A stretch of DNA of 64,000 bases. Origin: Dugong dugon (taxonomy: Eukaryota; Chordata; Mammalia; Sirenia; Dugongidae). Positions 34,516 through 44,999 of this stretch are shown in pieces. A program made the position numbers and the translations under genes. The notes below the pieces were generated by a model. That model did not search any database and was not told where the DNA came from. It saw nothing but the letters and a program-made list of their open reading frames with translations. The stretch lies in NCBI GenBank assembly GCA_030035585.1, contig CM057460.1, forward strand, positions 128,572,714 to 128,636,713. Direction: 5' to 3'. The stretch's first letter is position 1, and each line of letters starts with the position of its first letter.

Positions 34516-35014
34516 AATATGTATTTTACTTTGAACATGAGAGGAAAGTTATGAGGAAAAAAACTTGAAATTATTGTGTTCTCTAGACAATTTTGATGTC
34601 ATCTTAAATACAGGTAAAATTCTAAAATGGCCTGAGTGAAGACATACCTAAGACACAATAAGTTAAAGAAGGACAAAAGGGAAGAGATATAATTGGGACA
34701 GGTAATTTGGTAAGTGCAGGAGACGTAACTAATGAGTCAGTGTGTGCCAAACATCTTTTGTTCAGATCTAGGGAGTGAAGCACATGTATGAGAGGAAATG
34801 TATGAGGCAGGAAGGAGAAATCAGACAGGTAGCAATGTTCAACTCAAAGCATCCCGTATCCAGGAGGGCCCAATGATGCTATCATGCAGATGTGCCCATT
34901 GTATATGTTCTGCTTCCTCTTTTTCAACCTAGCATTTTCTATGAAGGCAATATAAACAGATAGAAAGTTCAAGCTCAAAATCAACCATCACCCATCTGTG
35001 ATTTTGCCATACTG
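34516..35014. other. Unassigned intergenic sequence
   Basis: No recognised feature. Confidence 0.4.
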
Positions 35015-35368
35015 TGGTGACTTGCATGCCACCATGATGACTTGCATGTTGGAAACTATACCGTAGGTATTTCAAACACCAGCATGGTCACCCACGGTAG
35101 ACAGGTTTCAGCAGAGCTTCCAGAATAAGATAGACTAGGAAGAAAGGCCTAGTGATCTACTTCTAAAAATCAGTCAATGGAAACCCTATGAATCACATCA
35201 GAACATTGTCTGATATAGTGCTGGAAGATGAGCCCCTCAGGTTGGAAGGCAACTGAACATACCAACAATCAAGAAGATGATACAGGACCAAGCAATGTTG
35301 TGTTCCTTCACACTGAGGTCCTCATGAGTTGGAGCTGACTCAACGGCGGCGATGAACAACAGCATATA
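35015..35368 (+). mobile_element. RTE-derived non-autonomous element (headless SINE)
   Basis: The body has CCAGCATGGTCACCCACGGT, GACAGGTTTCAGCAGAGCTT, GACTAGGAAGAAAGGCC and GAACATTGTCTGATATAGTG. I associate these blocks with the 5' region of elephant-type RTE. It then jumps to an RTE-like tail CTCATGAGTTGGAGCTGACT and CAACGGCGGCGATGAACAAC. It has no tRNA-like head. It is likely an internally deleted RTE mobilised in trans, in the manner of BovB and its SINEs. Confidence 0.7.
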
Positions 35369-36409
35369 ACAAAATTGTCTGCCTTTGTGTCTTCTCAATG
35401 AATCTCCCCTTTTGCCATTTTGACAGATAAGGCTTTACCTTTGTCATCTCTGCCTTGCATGTTCTCTCTTTGCCACACTTTTCTGCATTCCTCTTTTCAG
35501 AGAAGCACACCCAACTCCATTTGTTTTGTATGGGAATCTGGGTGAGTGGTATGGAAGGGCTGTTTTCCCATTGGCATGTGGTTGGGCATCTGTGGCATGT
35601 CACAGATGAGACTCTGTCAGTTTTCAAATTATATCAGTCTCATTTAGTATGACTCCTGCATAAAACTGTCCACCCAGACATACACATTTAGATATTTTAT
35701 TTTATAGTTAGGAAATAAGGGTCTTTCAGCTCTAAAATAACAACTGGCAGGTTGTGGTTACTGCTGCCTACTGAATAGTTTATTGATAGCATAGTTAAAT
35801 TAACATGAGACTTGTAACACTTTGATTTATCTTTGGAACAGGATTCATGTTTTGGCAGATTTTTTTTTTTTTCCTTCTTTAGTTCACTGTTGAATATATT
35901 TTCATTCTATTAAGGTCAACTTAGGCTTACCTCAATTAGTAACTTGGACATGACATCTTACTTAACTTTTTTTTTTTTTTTTTTTTAAGAATTCAGGCTT
36001 GAGAAATGAACTTCCTGTAATGAAATATTGTATAGTGGCAAATTTGGTAACTCTCAACACATTACTTGAAAGAGAAAATCTGCTAAGGTCTCCCTGTTTG
36101 TGAGGAAGCTGGATTGGCAGGGCAGCCTGCTTACCTTTGAGAAAGAATATATTGTCCACTGCTTCATAACACCACCGAGACCTTAGTTTATTTTATATTC
36201 TAGCACTGGAGATAAACAAGTGTAGAGAGAACAAAAGTAAATCACTTAGACCCAGGACTAAGTTCCACTTTAAAAAAAAATTTTTTTAAACTGGTTTAAC
36301 TTTAAAAATTTTAATAAAGATGAAAGATATCATATTAAGGTATAAGTTCGAAGCCTCAACGTCACCGTATTAACCTGTGATAATACTAGAATCTCCTAAA
36401 CTTTATTAC
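35369..36409. other. Unassigned intergenic sequence with T-runs
   Basis: T-runs near 35861 and 35970. Frames at 35340-35627 and 35455-35652 are antisense to one another and unsupported. Confidence 0.4.
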
Positions 36410-36590
36410 TCAGCTCTCCTGCTTCCTGGTCTTAGCTGAGTGATTTCAAAGAGGTTCTTTAAATTCCCTAGGCACGTAGCCTCAAATGCAAAATGGGGAT
36501 AATAATAGCATCACCCTTGTAGGTTTTGGGGGAAGATTTAAATGGAAAGCATACGTAAAACATTTTAGAAAAATACCTGATCATCATAAA
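36410..36590 (+). mobile_element. MIR SINE
   Basis: CTCTCCTGCTTCCTGGTCTT, GAGTGATTTCAAAGAGGTTC, CCTCAAATGCAAAATGGGGA, TAATAATAGCATCACCCTTG and TGGAAAGCATACGTAAAAC follow MIR order. Confidence 0.75.
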
Positions 36591-36729
36591 GATTGAATTA
36601 ATTTTGAGTATTACTATTATTGTCCTCTAGGCTATCAGAGAGATAATATGGGACTGCAGAGTAGCAGTGATACTGAAAGACAGTTAGCACTAACTACCTG
36701 TTAATTAGCCGGGTCCTGTAGGATATCTA

Positions 36730-36939
36730 AGGAGCCCTGGTGGTGCAGTGGCCAGGCGCTTGGCTGCTAACCGAAAGGTTGGCGGTTCAAAATCACCAGC
36801 CACTCTGTGGGAGAAGGATGTGGTAGTCTGCTTCCATAAAGATTTACAGCCTTGGAAACTCTGTGGGGCAGTTCTACTTTGTTGTATAGGGTCGCTATGA
36901 ATCAGAATCGACTCAATGGCAGTGGGTTTTTTTTGGGTA
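36730..36939 (+). mobile_element. AfroSINE, full length, with 11-bp target duplication
   Basis: AGGAGCCCTGGTGGTGCAGT to CGACTCAATGGCAGTGGG plus a T-tail, with the GAAGGATGTGGTAGTCTGCT body. The exact TAGGATATCTA lies at 36719-36729 and 36940-36950. Confidence 0.95.
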
Positions 36940-36950
36940 TAGGATATCTA

Positions 36951-37796
36951 CACTGTAAAGTCACTATGTTTGTTTTGGTCCACCATTCTGTGAAATAAAG
37001 AGATGCCCTAAAAGTTTCTCTACCAAGAAGTTATGACTTTCCGGGTGGGCTATTTTAAAAAGGCAAGTTTGGTTCTACCTCTCTGCCTCTCACTTCACTT
37101 CTCCCAAAAGCCCATATATAATTAAGTAATAGCTTCTAGGCTACTGTATCTGTGTAGGATGTCAGTGAAGACCTAGAGATCAATGTGCAACATCAAGGCA
37201 AAAGTACAGGTTTCATGAATAAATTTTGCCAACCATGAAATTCAAATCAGTTCATCTGGATGCCACATAGAAAGCTGGAATGTGAAGCCTCCCAAATAGA
37301 ATTGCAGGGAGCAGCTTCAGCAGGAAAATAATGGCCTGGCAGACACTGCTCTCCATGAGGAGTAAGTGACAGCAATCATGAAGCCTGGAATCAGGACTCA
37401 TTACAGGAGACTCTGAGTGTTTGCCTCAGACGCCACCACCCCGGGTCCCCAGGCTTCCTGAGGGAAAGAGTCCAAATGAATACATCTGGGACATAATAAG
37501 CCAAACCACAAAGATTTGTGCTGAAAAACAGAAAGCAGCAATGCTGGAAGTGAGCCAAAGGTACAGTAAGGCATGAGCATATCATATAATATGGATGTCC
37601 AAGATGAAATATGAATATGCCCGTATGTTGAATGGCATATGGCCAAAATAGAAAACACACCTGCCCTTTGACATTAAGTTCCAGGCCTCTACACATGGGA
37701 GACATTTTCTATAAAGGGAGAAGAGTTCAAGATTGGAAAACAAAGCAATTGAGAAGTTGATTTTGATGGAAAGATTAAATGAGTTAAATAGGCATA
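36951..37796. other. Unassigned intergenic sequence
   Basis: Two overlapping minus frames (37391-37705 and 37401-37658) are in different phases of the same stretch. Neither resembles a known protein. Confidence 0.4.
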
Positions 37797-38007
37797 AACC
37801 AAACTAAACCACTTGATCTAGTCCATGCCAACTCATTGCAACCCCCTGTGTGTCAGAGGAGAACTGTGCTCTATCGGGTTTTCAATGGCTGATTTTTTGG
37901 AAGTAGATCACCAGGCCTTTCTTCCCAAGTGCCTCTGGGTGGACTCAAAGCACCAAACTTTTTGTTAGCAGCCAAGAGCATTTACCATTTGCATCACCCA
38001 GGGTGCC
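37797..38007 (-). mobile_element. AfroSINE, longer subtype
   Basis: CACTTGATCTAGTCCATGCC, AGTAGATCACCAGGCCTTTC, CCTCTGGGTGGACTCAAAGC, GTTAGCAGCCAAGAGCAT and CACCCAGGGTGCC: a reversed long-subtype AfroSINE. Confidence 0.9.
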
Positions 38008-38069
38008 TATTAAAGACAGACAGAGAGTTATAAGGGAACTTTAAAATGTGTTCTTTAATATTTAGAAGA

Positions 38070-38121
38070 GTTCCAGTACATACTTAGTGTTCAATAAATA
38101 TCTTCTAAATGAAAGAATAGC
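38070..38121 (+). mobile_element. L2 LINE 3' terminus remnant
   Basis: GTACATACTTAGTGTTCAAT followed by AAATATCTTCTAAATGAAAG matches the L2/MIR-type 3' terminus (TAGTAGGTGCTCAATAAATATTTG...). Confidence 0.5.
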
Positions 38122-38380
38122 TTTCAAATATAAACATCACTGTAAAGAAAGATTTACTGTTCTCTATAAGAACATACAATCCCAAAATATTTTTAGTGTC
38201 TTTCTTTGGAAGGCTTGATAAACAGTTTAATGAGAGCCAACTCAATTATTCTCTCTAAACATGAGATGAATCTTATGTTCCCTCCTGATGAAAAATAAAG
38301 GTGAAGCTTCTCATGATGCTGCTGAATGACACCATCTCAGGTGTGGGGCATTCCCGGCCTGTGCACAAGCCCCAACAATT

Positions 38381-38503
38381 GTGCCATAGCTACCCTACAG
38401 GACAGAGTAGAACTGCCTCATAGAATTTCCAAAGAGTGGCTGGTGGATGCAGACTGCTGACCTTTTGGTTAGCAGCAAAGCTCTTAACCACCGTGCCACC
38501 AGG
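38381..38503 (-). mobile_element. AfroSINE, tail-truncated
   Basis: Starts inside the body (GTGCCATAGCTACCCTACAG), then GACAGAGTAGAACTGCCTCA, GGCTGGTGGATGCAGACTGC and CACCGTGCCACCAGG. Confidence 0.92.
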
Positions 38504-39284
38504 AATATCTAAAGGAAACTTAATAAGTTACAGTTTATATATGAGGATGCTTGGCTTTGTCTTGAGCAACTTTACCGGTAGAATTATTAAGTCCTGACTG
38601 AATTTTTAATATCCAAGAAGTATTCACTATATGGCTGTGAGCATTCACTGTGGTATGCACTTTTTCATAACTTTAACAAATTGCAAGGAGAGATATATGT
38701 TGCCCATATGAGAAGTCAGAAATGACAGGGCAATGCTTATGACTCAACACTGCCATGTTTAAATAGTTGCTTCTGGTAAAATTAATCCAAGATTCTAGCC
38801 CTGTAGAGGAAATCAAAGGGACAATTTTGGAAAGTGCTGCCATCTATAACAGATCATCTACAACTATAACAGAAAAGAATAACTTTTAACAAAAGATCAA
38901 GATGCATAAATTCTTACTATAATGTCCCTTTAATGGTGTTTCTTTATGTAAAGTTTGAACGGTCTCAGAACCTGTATATTGTTCACAGAGCTTTGGAATA
39001 TAGTGACACAGTCTATTTTGTTGTGATCACCCTGCTTTCACTAGCTAGCAGGAAGCCAACACAAATGGAGAAATAAGTGTATGAGATGTAAAGTCGATGA
39101 CAAGAAAACAAATTTACTACCACATGGATGGGATGTAAGTTCTCTAAATTGCCCCCTTCATCTAAGTAGTTACTTCAAATAGTTATTCCATCACCTTCAC
39201 GGTTAATCTCAGTTTGTTACTGGTTGAGGCTATCCTTTAATCCAAATCCAAGATGAGCCATAAAAAGCAATCATTCCCACACTG
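38504..39284. other. Unassigned intergenic sequence
   Basis: No recognised feature. Confidence 0.4.
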
Positions 39285-39400
39285 AATACTTACTCTATGC
39301 AAGGTGATATGCTAGGTGTTAGATTAGCATTAAATGCAATTACTAAGTTACTGAGATAATATACAGGGAAGGCAGTATAGAAGGACTGCGTACATCAGAC
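39285..39400 (-). mobile_element. MIR SINE fragment (3' end)
   Basis: ATACTTACTCTATGCAAGGT followed by GATATGCTAGGTGTTAG resembles the reversed MIR 3' end ACTTACTATGTGCCAGGC...GTGCTAAG. Confidence 0.45.
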
Positions 39401-39529
39401 CATTTCAAGTTTTTAAAATGAAAGGGGTCTTAGGTGGGTCCTCTCCAATGGTCTTTAGCCCTCACTACCTGTTCCATATGGGGTAGGGTAGCTTCAAGCC
39501 CCAAAACTCTTCTGTCACTTTTCTCATTT

Positions 39530-40033
39530 AGAAGTTATCAGTGACCTCCCACTCACAAATCCTGGGTCTCTCTCAGGCATTACCCTCCTTGCCCTCTCTA
39601 TAGCGTTTATCCAGTTGTTCACTCCCCCTTTTCACTGGATTTCACTGAATTGTCCTTATTTCCCCCATCTCTCTGGCTGCTCTTTTGCTACCTCTAGTTC
39701 CTACTCTTTACATTTGATGTAAATCTCACGTAAGATCCGGTTTTCAGCCCTCTTTACTTCCCCCTTCTAGAATCTGTCTCTAACTTATTCCTTCTGCTAA
39801 AGAATCCTAATCAATACCCATTCCTATCATTCCTTATTTGCAAGGCCCAACTGGATATCTCCCCATGAATGTTCTGTCAGTGCTTCAAATCTGACCTGCC
39901 CAAAACGAATTATCCAATTTTTCCTTACATTTCCTGTTCTTCCACATCTCATCATAATCTCCATTGGTGGGAGCCATTGTCCCAGTCAAACAGGCTCAAA
40001 ATCTGAGAGTCCTTCCTGTGCTAGGTCTGTATT
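39530..40033 (+). mobile_element. L2 LINE, 3' coding and UTR region
   Basis: CTCTCTCAGGCATTACCCTC, CCTTGCCCTCTCTATAGCGT, CTCTCTGGCTGCTCTTTTGC, CTGGATATCTCCCCATGAAT, TTCAAATCTGACCTGCCC and GAGAGTCCTTCCTGTGCTAG follow L2 ORF2 in order. The protein frame is lost. The retrocopy at 40048 sits just at its right edge. Confidence 0.7.
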
Positions 40034-40047
40034 AAAAATTTAGTGCT

Positions 40048-40490
40048 GTCAGGCAATTTTTGAGATTTTTATTTGCTCGGTATTGTTTTTTTTTTTTTTT
40101 TTTTCTTACACTGTGGTGCATGTAAGCAACTTTAATAAGTGGTCAATGTACAGTAGGTAGATTTCACCTGCATATACTTTTTTTTTTCCATTTTTGCTTT
40201 ATGATCTGAAAAAGATATGCTTTTTGAATTGTATAAGATTTATGTCTATTGTAAACATTGCTTAATGTTTTGCTCTTGATTTAAACAAAGTTTTATTGAA
40301 AACGCTATTGAATATTGCAATCTGTATTGTGTATTGGATGACTTCCTTTGTCCACCTGATCTCCTCTGTTACCAATATGTATCGTCTCCTCCTCCCTAAA
40401 GTGTACTTAATCTTGGCTTTCTTTGCACAAAGTCTTTAGTTGCAAGTCATAAGCCTGAGGCAAATAAAATTTCAGTAATTTCCAAAAAAA
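40048..40490 (+). pseudogene. Processed retrocopy of an unidentified mRNA 3' UTR
   Basis: This is a sense copy of an mRNA 3' end: a T-rich stretch, AAGCAACTTTAATAAGTGGT, GTATCGTCTCCTCCTCCCTA and AAGCCTGAGGCAAATAAAAT, where AATAAA lies about 20 bp before an A-tail of about 13. The flanks AAAAATTTAGTGCT (40034-40047) and AAAAAATTAGTGCT (40491-40504) form a 14-bp target duplication with one mismatch, starting A-rich as L1 endonuclease sites do. It is 5'-truncated and holds no coding part. I do not recognise the parent gene. An RNA-binding-protein mRNA is only a vague impression. Confidence 0.8.
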
Positions 40491-40504
40491 AAAAAATTAG
40501 TGCT

Positions 40505-41399
40505 AAATCTTGTAAGATAGTAAGAAAGTAAATTGCATCTTGACCATCTTTCACATGTATTCCTTTCCTTTATATTACTACTAATAATCATCTCTTCAGT
40601 AAAGTTCTTCTCTCTCTCTCATGAACTTTTATAGTTTCAATAAAAGGATTATCTGATTGCAATTGATTTTTTGAGTCCACATTGTGCATAACTGTAAGAA
40701 AAATCTTATCAAAGCAGAGTTCTAGTCAAGCTGTCCCCTAATCACATAACTTCCAGTGGTTTCCAAATACCTATTGAATAAAATAAAACTAAATGCACAT
40801 AACACAAGAAAGACTAATTCCAAAGCACAAGGACATTGTGTTAGATGAGCGGGAAACTAGAGGAGGAATCAAAAATCGTGACAAGTGTTGTCCATGAATA
40901 AAGAAGGACTCTGGGTACGTGGTGAAGTATCTATAAATTATGTAAAGAATCATGATGTCCTTGTCCAGATCACTACTCTCTCAAACAACTTCCTTCTTTG
41001 TACCCTTAATGCTGTCCTATAGATACAAATGCATAAAATGAATATGTTGCCCAAGGATGTATTATGGGATGTTATGAATTTTATGGTTTTGGACATGCGA
41101 CTCAGAGAACAAATGAGGATGTGTAAGGTTTGGGGTGGCCTCTGAAAGGCTGTGCAACTTCTGCATTTGGCTAAGACGTGAGGCATGCTGATCTGATGCA
41201 TCCTTTAACTATCACCAGGTCTCTTTTGTGTCTGACTTACTGTGACTACCTAGAAAGGGAGGTACTGTTATTAAAGATTAATACTGCTTCTCAATCTTTA
41301 ACAAGATCGAGTTAGAAAAAAACCTTTAATACCTTCATAGCTCTACAATAAGAAAATTATTCTCACTCTCTGAAAGACTCATGTACACCTAAAATTAAA
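40505..41399. other. Unassigned intergenic sequence
   Basis: No recognised feature. An 83-residue minus frame (40950-41201) is unsupported. Confidence 0.4.
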
Positions 41400-41610
41400 A
41401 ATTTCATATAATCCTTCAAATCTAAAATAAAATTCCATTTTCCATGAGGCATTTCCAAGCTATTTGGAAGATTTTGGTCTTCTATACTTTATAGCAATTT
41501 GTCTGAACTTCAGTTATAACTTATTAGATTATGTCAGATGTCAAAGTTACGTATATCTCCTAATGTATGCTCCATTTCTTGAGGACTAAAACGGGCCTGT
41601 GTGATTTTTT
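41400..41610 (+). mobile_element. L2-like LINE fragment
   Basis: Pattern CCATGAGGCATTTCCAAGCT, TCTATACTTTATAGCAATTT, TATCTCCTAATGTATGCTCC and CTTGAGGACTAAAACGGGCC follows the L2 3' region (CCAAGAAGCCTTCCCTGA ... CTCCTTGAGGGCAGGGAC). Confidence 0.45.
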
Positions 41611-41838
41611 GAAAGAACATAGAATATGGAATCAAAAGACTTGGATTTGAGAAACATCTCTGCCACTATGTGCTATGTGATAGATGTTGAACTAGGTCCA
41701 TAGTCTTCTGAAGACTAACTTTCATTCTCTGTAAAATAGGAATAATAATGCTCTTTCTTGAAACAATTGGTTGTGAGAATTTTGCTGATGTATCTTAAAG
41801 TACTTTGTAAATAATGTGCTCTACAAATATTACTTATT
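41611..41838 (+). mobile_element. MIR SINE
   Basis: GGAATCAAAAGACTTGGATT, CATCTCTGCCACTATGTGCT, CTTTCATTCTCTGTAAAATA, GGAATAATAATGCTC, TTGTGAGAATTTTGCTG and ACTTTGTAAATAATGTGCTC follow MIR almost throughout. Confidence 0.8.
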
Positions 41839-42409
41839 ATGCATATCCCACACTGCATGTAACCAGTGTCTTTAACATATGAGACACTCATTAAAGCCTA
41901 TAATATCAAATTGATTTCAACCCTTCAAGGTGAAATGGAAAATGTTTATTAAAAGAAAATTTAGAAAATACACTTTATACACTAAGATTGTTTTTGTAAA
42001 TAAATGATTCCTAAAATTGAATACCAACTAAAAGGAAATTGTATTAACAGTAACTCAATATCTGGAGTGTTCTGGTTTAAACCAAAAAATATCTTCATCA
42101 GTTTTATTTGGAGTTATAAAGCAAAGAGAAAGTAGTTAGGCTCGATAGCATCGCCTTAGGCCCCCAAAAACAGAAACAGCAAGTTTATAAAAGAGAGACA
42201 AATGGAAAGCTAATGAGGAAAATAGAAATTAGTCATTGAGGAGAGAGACAGGGAATATGCATCATCAGCCTAATAAATACTGTGACTGTACTTTTCTGTT
42301 TTCACATGAGTAGGGAAATGTACACTTTAGAGAACTGCTGATCTCAATATGAAACATTATCAGATCAGACCTACTTATACCTTAAATTTGAGGAGAAGAG
42401 ATGAGATTG
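41839..42409. other. Unassigned intergenic sequence
   Basis: No recognised feature. Confidence 0.4.
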
Positions 42410-42535
42410 GTTTAGACACTAGGTACTCCACATGTAATCTTTATAAAAATCATAGAATGCAGGCGCTGCTATCCCCACTTTATAGTTGAGAAACTTGAAA
42501 CACAGAAAGGACTTCCAATTGATAACTTAAGGATT
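42410..42535 (-). mobile_element. MIR SINE fragment
   Basis: CACATGTAATCTTTATAAAA, GCTATCCCCACTTTATAGTT and GAGAAACTTGAAACACAG match the reversed MIR core. Confidence 0.6.
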
Positions 42536-43325
42536 AATTTTTAAGGGGGCTCAAAGTTACACTGCCTGTGTGCCTAGAAGAAAACTGTGAGGAGTGCAGG
42601 GAATAATATCCACACTCCATGCAAAAAACCAGTGTGTCTCCAACTCATCAATGACTTTCATCTCCTGGGATCTGGGAAGTAAAACTTGATCACAGATATG
42701 GTTCCCATGTAGGGGTCAATAATGAGTGTGTTGGGAAGCCATAGAGTTGCCTTAGAGAACTAGAAAAGATGTGAAAGACAGGGTAGGTCTCATAGCGATA
42801 ACAACAATGGCTAGCATTTGCTGAATGCTTGTTTTTGCTGCTATTCAGGGATAGAAGGAAAAATATGTCTATGTTTCTATTTTACTATAGTTTCCTTGCC
42901 AGTATCTCATCAAAGCTGCTATCTTTTGGCTTAATCTTTGTCTCTTTTATTTTCTTCTACTTCCCTGGAAGTATCATGGGTAATTGAATGATTAAGACAG
43001 ATATCAGACAGGAGGCAGGGAAGGATAAACAAGAAAGCTGGAGAAAAAAGACTGACCTTTTAGTCTGTGTCTAACAGCTTTTTCCTTGTAATGTTCTGGG
43101 GACCCCTTGTAATGTTCTGGGGCCCTTCTCTTGCAAAAAATAAACATAAAAACTAGTGAAGTATGAGATAATGTCTTTTGATAACCCCAACTTGTCAGAA
43201 ACTTGTTCCCTATCCACGAATTTCTCTGCCACATCATGCATGAAGTAGCTATCCTCCTTGTAAAAATTGTTCTAGTCTAAATCCTTCCTTTGTACATGTT
43301 GCAAATGAATAATAACAACTTAAAC
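42536..43325. other. Unassigned intergenic sequence
   Basis: A short AATGGCTAGCATTTGCTGAA block near 42808 may be another MIR 3' remnant. Two copies of CCTTGTAATGTTCTGGGG occur in tandem near 43084-43122. Confidence 0.4.
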
Positions 43326-43964
43326 CAATGGTTCTAAACTTAACCTTTTTTGCAATGGACCAGTGATGAGCAGTCCAGTGATGTTTATGGAATCTCTTCT
43401 CAGAATGATGATTTTAAATGCACAAAATATTTTAAAATAGGATTCAAAAAATCACTTTTATTGAAATACAGTTGTCAAAATGTTTTTAAAAATTAATATA
43501 ATAACATTTGTTCTTTTATTGGTTGCACGGTGGTTAAAAGCTTGGTTGCTAATCAAAAGGTTGGCAGTTCGAATTCACTGGCTGCTCCTTGGAAATCCTT
43601 TAGGGCAGTAATACTGTGTCCTATTGGTCACTATGAGTCAGAATTGACTCGACGGCAACAGGTTAAATAAATGTCTAGTAGAAAGCACAGTAATTACTGC
43701 CATTTCTAAGTAGTTGTGATAGTTAACTATTTCATTATATTTGCAATACCATAATATGATATGAAAATACCTGTGATTTCTATTGGTAATGAAGTCACAG
43801 GCACTAATAATATTATTGAGCATGTTGCATTCATTAATAATTAAAGAGTAAGTAAATTTAAGTTAGAGAATAGTGATAATAAAGATGTGATTTTTTTTTT
43901 TCCATCCTTGATTTCCATTCATTAATGTCTTGGGGGTTCTGTGGACCCAAAGTTCAGAACCCTG
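43326..43964 (+). mobile_element. hAT-type non-autonomous DNA transposon, interrupted by a SINE
   Basis: Imperfect inverted ends: CAATGGTTCTAAACTT on the left, and the reverse complement of AAAGTTCAGAACCCTG (that is, CAGGGTTCTGAACTTT) on the right. The interior follows a mammal-wide consensus I recall (CTTCTCAGAATGATGATTTT, ATACAGTTGTCAAAATG, ACCTGTGATTTCTATTGGTA, GTCACAGGCACTAATAATA). An AfroSINE at 43521-43665 sits inside, so the SINE is younger. No transposase is present. Confidence 0.75.
43521..43665 (+). mobile_element. AfroSINE nested in the hAT element
   Basis: GGTTGCACGGTGGTTAAAAG, CTTGGTTGCTAATCAAAAGG, GGCAGTTCGAATTCACTGGC, CTATGAGTCAGAATTGACTC and GACGGCAACAGG. The first few head bases are lost. 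Confidence 0.93.
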
Positions 43965-44180
43965 AATTAAGTAATGTCCTTTCCAGAAATTCCACTTTGA
44001 TTTTTAAGCTTGTGAATGTCAAATTCTTGAATTTTAAATATCAGTTACTAGGTTGGAGAGGATTGGGGGAAACCACTACTTTCTTCCCATTCCTAAAATC
44101 ATCTATCATAAGGTAGGTACCTGTTATACTTATGCTGATGCTCCTGGTATTCCCTTATTTCTCACCATTTTCTATTAAAA
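43965..44180. other. Unassigned intergenic spacer
   Basis: Nothing recognised. Confidence 0.4.
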
Positions 44181-44250
44181 CCCATTGCTATTGAGTCAAT
44201 TCCTTTTGGTTGGCAGTGGAGCTCTTAATCACTGTGTCACCAGGGCTCCA
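44181..44250 (-). mobile_element. AfroSINE with large internal deletion
   Basis: Tail CCCATTGCTATTGAGTCAAT is joined to head CTTTTGGTTGGCAGTGGAGC and GTGTCACCAGGGCTCC. About 90-100 bp of the middle is missing. ATTAAA on both sides may be the target duplication. Confidence 0.85.
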
Positions 44251-44286
44251 TTAAAGCAGCAGTTGAATTTATAAACGTGATTTGAG

Positions 44287-44489
44287 TTGTTATTAGTTGC
44301 CTTCAAGTCATTTCCAACTCGTAGAGACCTTGTGTGTTACAGAAAAAAACTGTTCCGTAGGGTTTTCTTGGCTGTAATCTTACTGGAAGCAGATCATCAG
44401 GCCATTTCTTTCATGGTTTCATTGGGTGGGTTCAAACCACCAACCTTTAGGTTAGCAGTCGAGCACAAACTGTACCATCTAGGGTCCTT
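44287..44489 (-). mobile_element. AfroSINE, longer subtype, RTE-type tail
   Basis: Reversed tail TGTTATTAGTTGCCTTCAAG and TCATTTCCAACTCGTAGAG, body GGCTGTAATCTTACTGGAAG and AGATCATCAGGCCATTTCTT, head GGGTGGGTTCAAACCACCAA and GTACCATCTAGGGTCC. Confidence 0.9.
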
Positions 44490-44999
44490 TCTATTTGGGT
44501 AGGGTAATGCAATTTTTTAAATTTAACTCTTTTTAAAATTAATGTGCTGTTTAAGTAAAGTAATGCAATTTTTAAAAATTAACCCTCTCTCAAATTAATG
44601 ACTATCTAGTCATGTGCCAAGAAAGTAAGAAAGAAGACACAGGTCAGGTAATTTTGAAGTAAAGATATCTGTGCATGGAGTGACCTATAAGGAGAATGTT
44701 GCAAAGTACACGTGAACTAGAGGACTGGAGAGCAGCTTAATGTCCTAAGATATCTTAAGGGATAGTGAACAGCATCTAACATGGAGAAGGACATGCTAGA
44801 ATGTGGATCACCAGTTGCCACAAACAAATTTTTCCTACTGTCCAACCCCGTGAATAACAGACATGAATTTATCTGCTTTGTGAAAATCACCCTAAAGAAG
44901 GACTTGGAAATTACGTTAATTACATGCCTAATATATAAATGTATTCTCCTTGTAAAATCAATCATTATAGACAAAACTGAAGTGCCCTTTATCAACAAC
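44490..44999. other. Unassigned intergenic sequence
   Basis: Frames at 44717-45004 (minus) and 44781-45047 (plus) overlap on opposite strands. Neither is recognised. Confidence 0.4.

Noticed and set aside
37391-37705. 104-residue minus frame with hydrophobic stretches
   Set aside because: Overlapped in another phase by an equally long frame (37401-37658). No conserved motif and no start context.
43084-43122. Short tandem CCTTGTAATGTTCTGGGG repeat as a CRISPR-like array
   Set aside because: Only two adjacent copies and no spacers. It is a simple local duplication in mammalian DNA.
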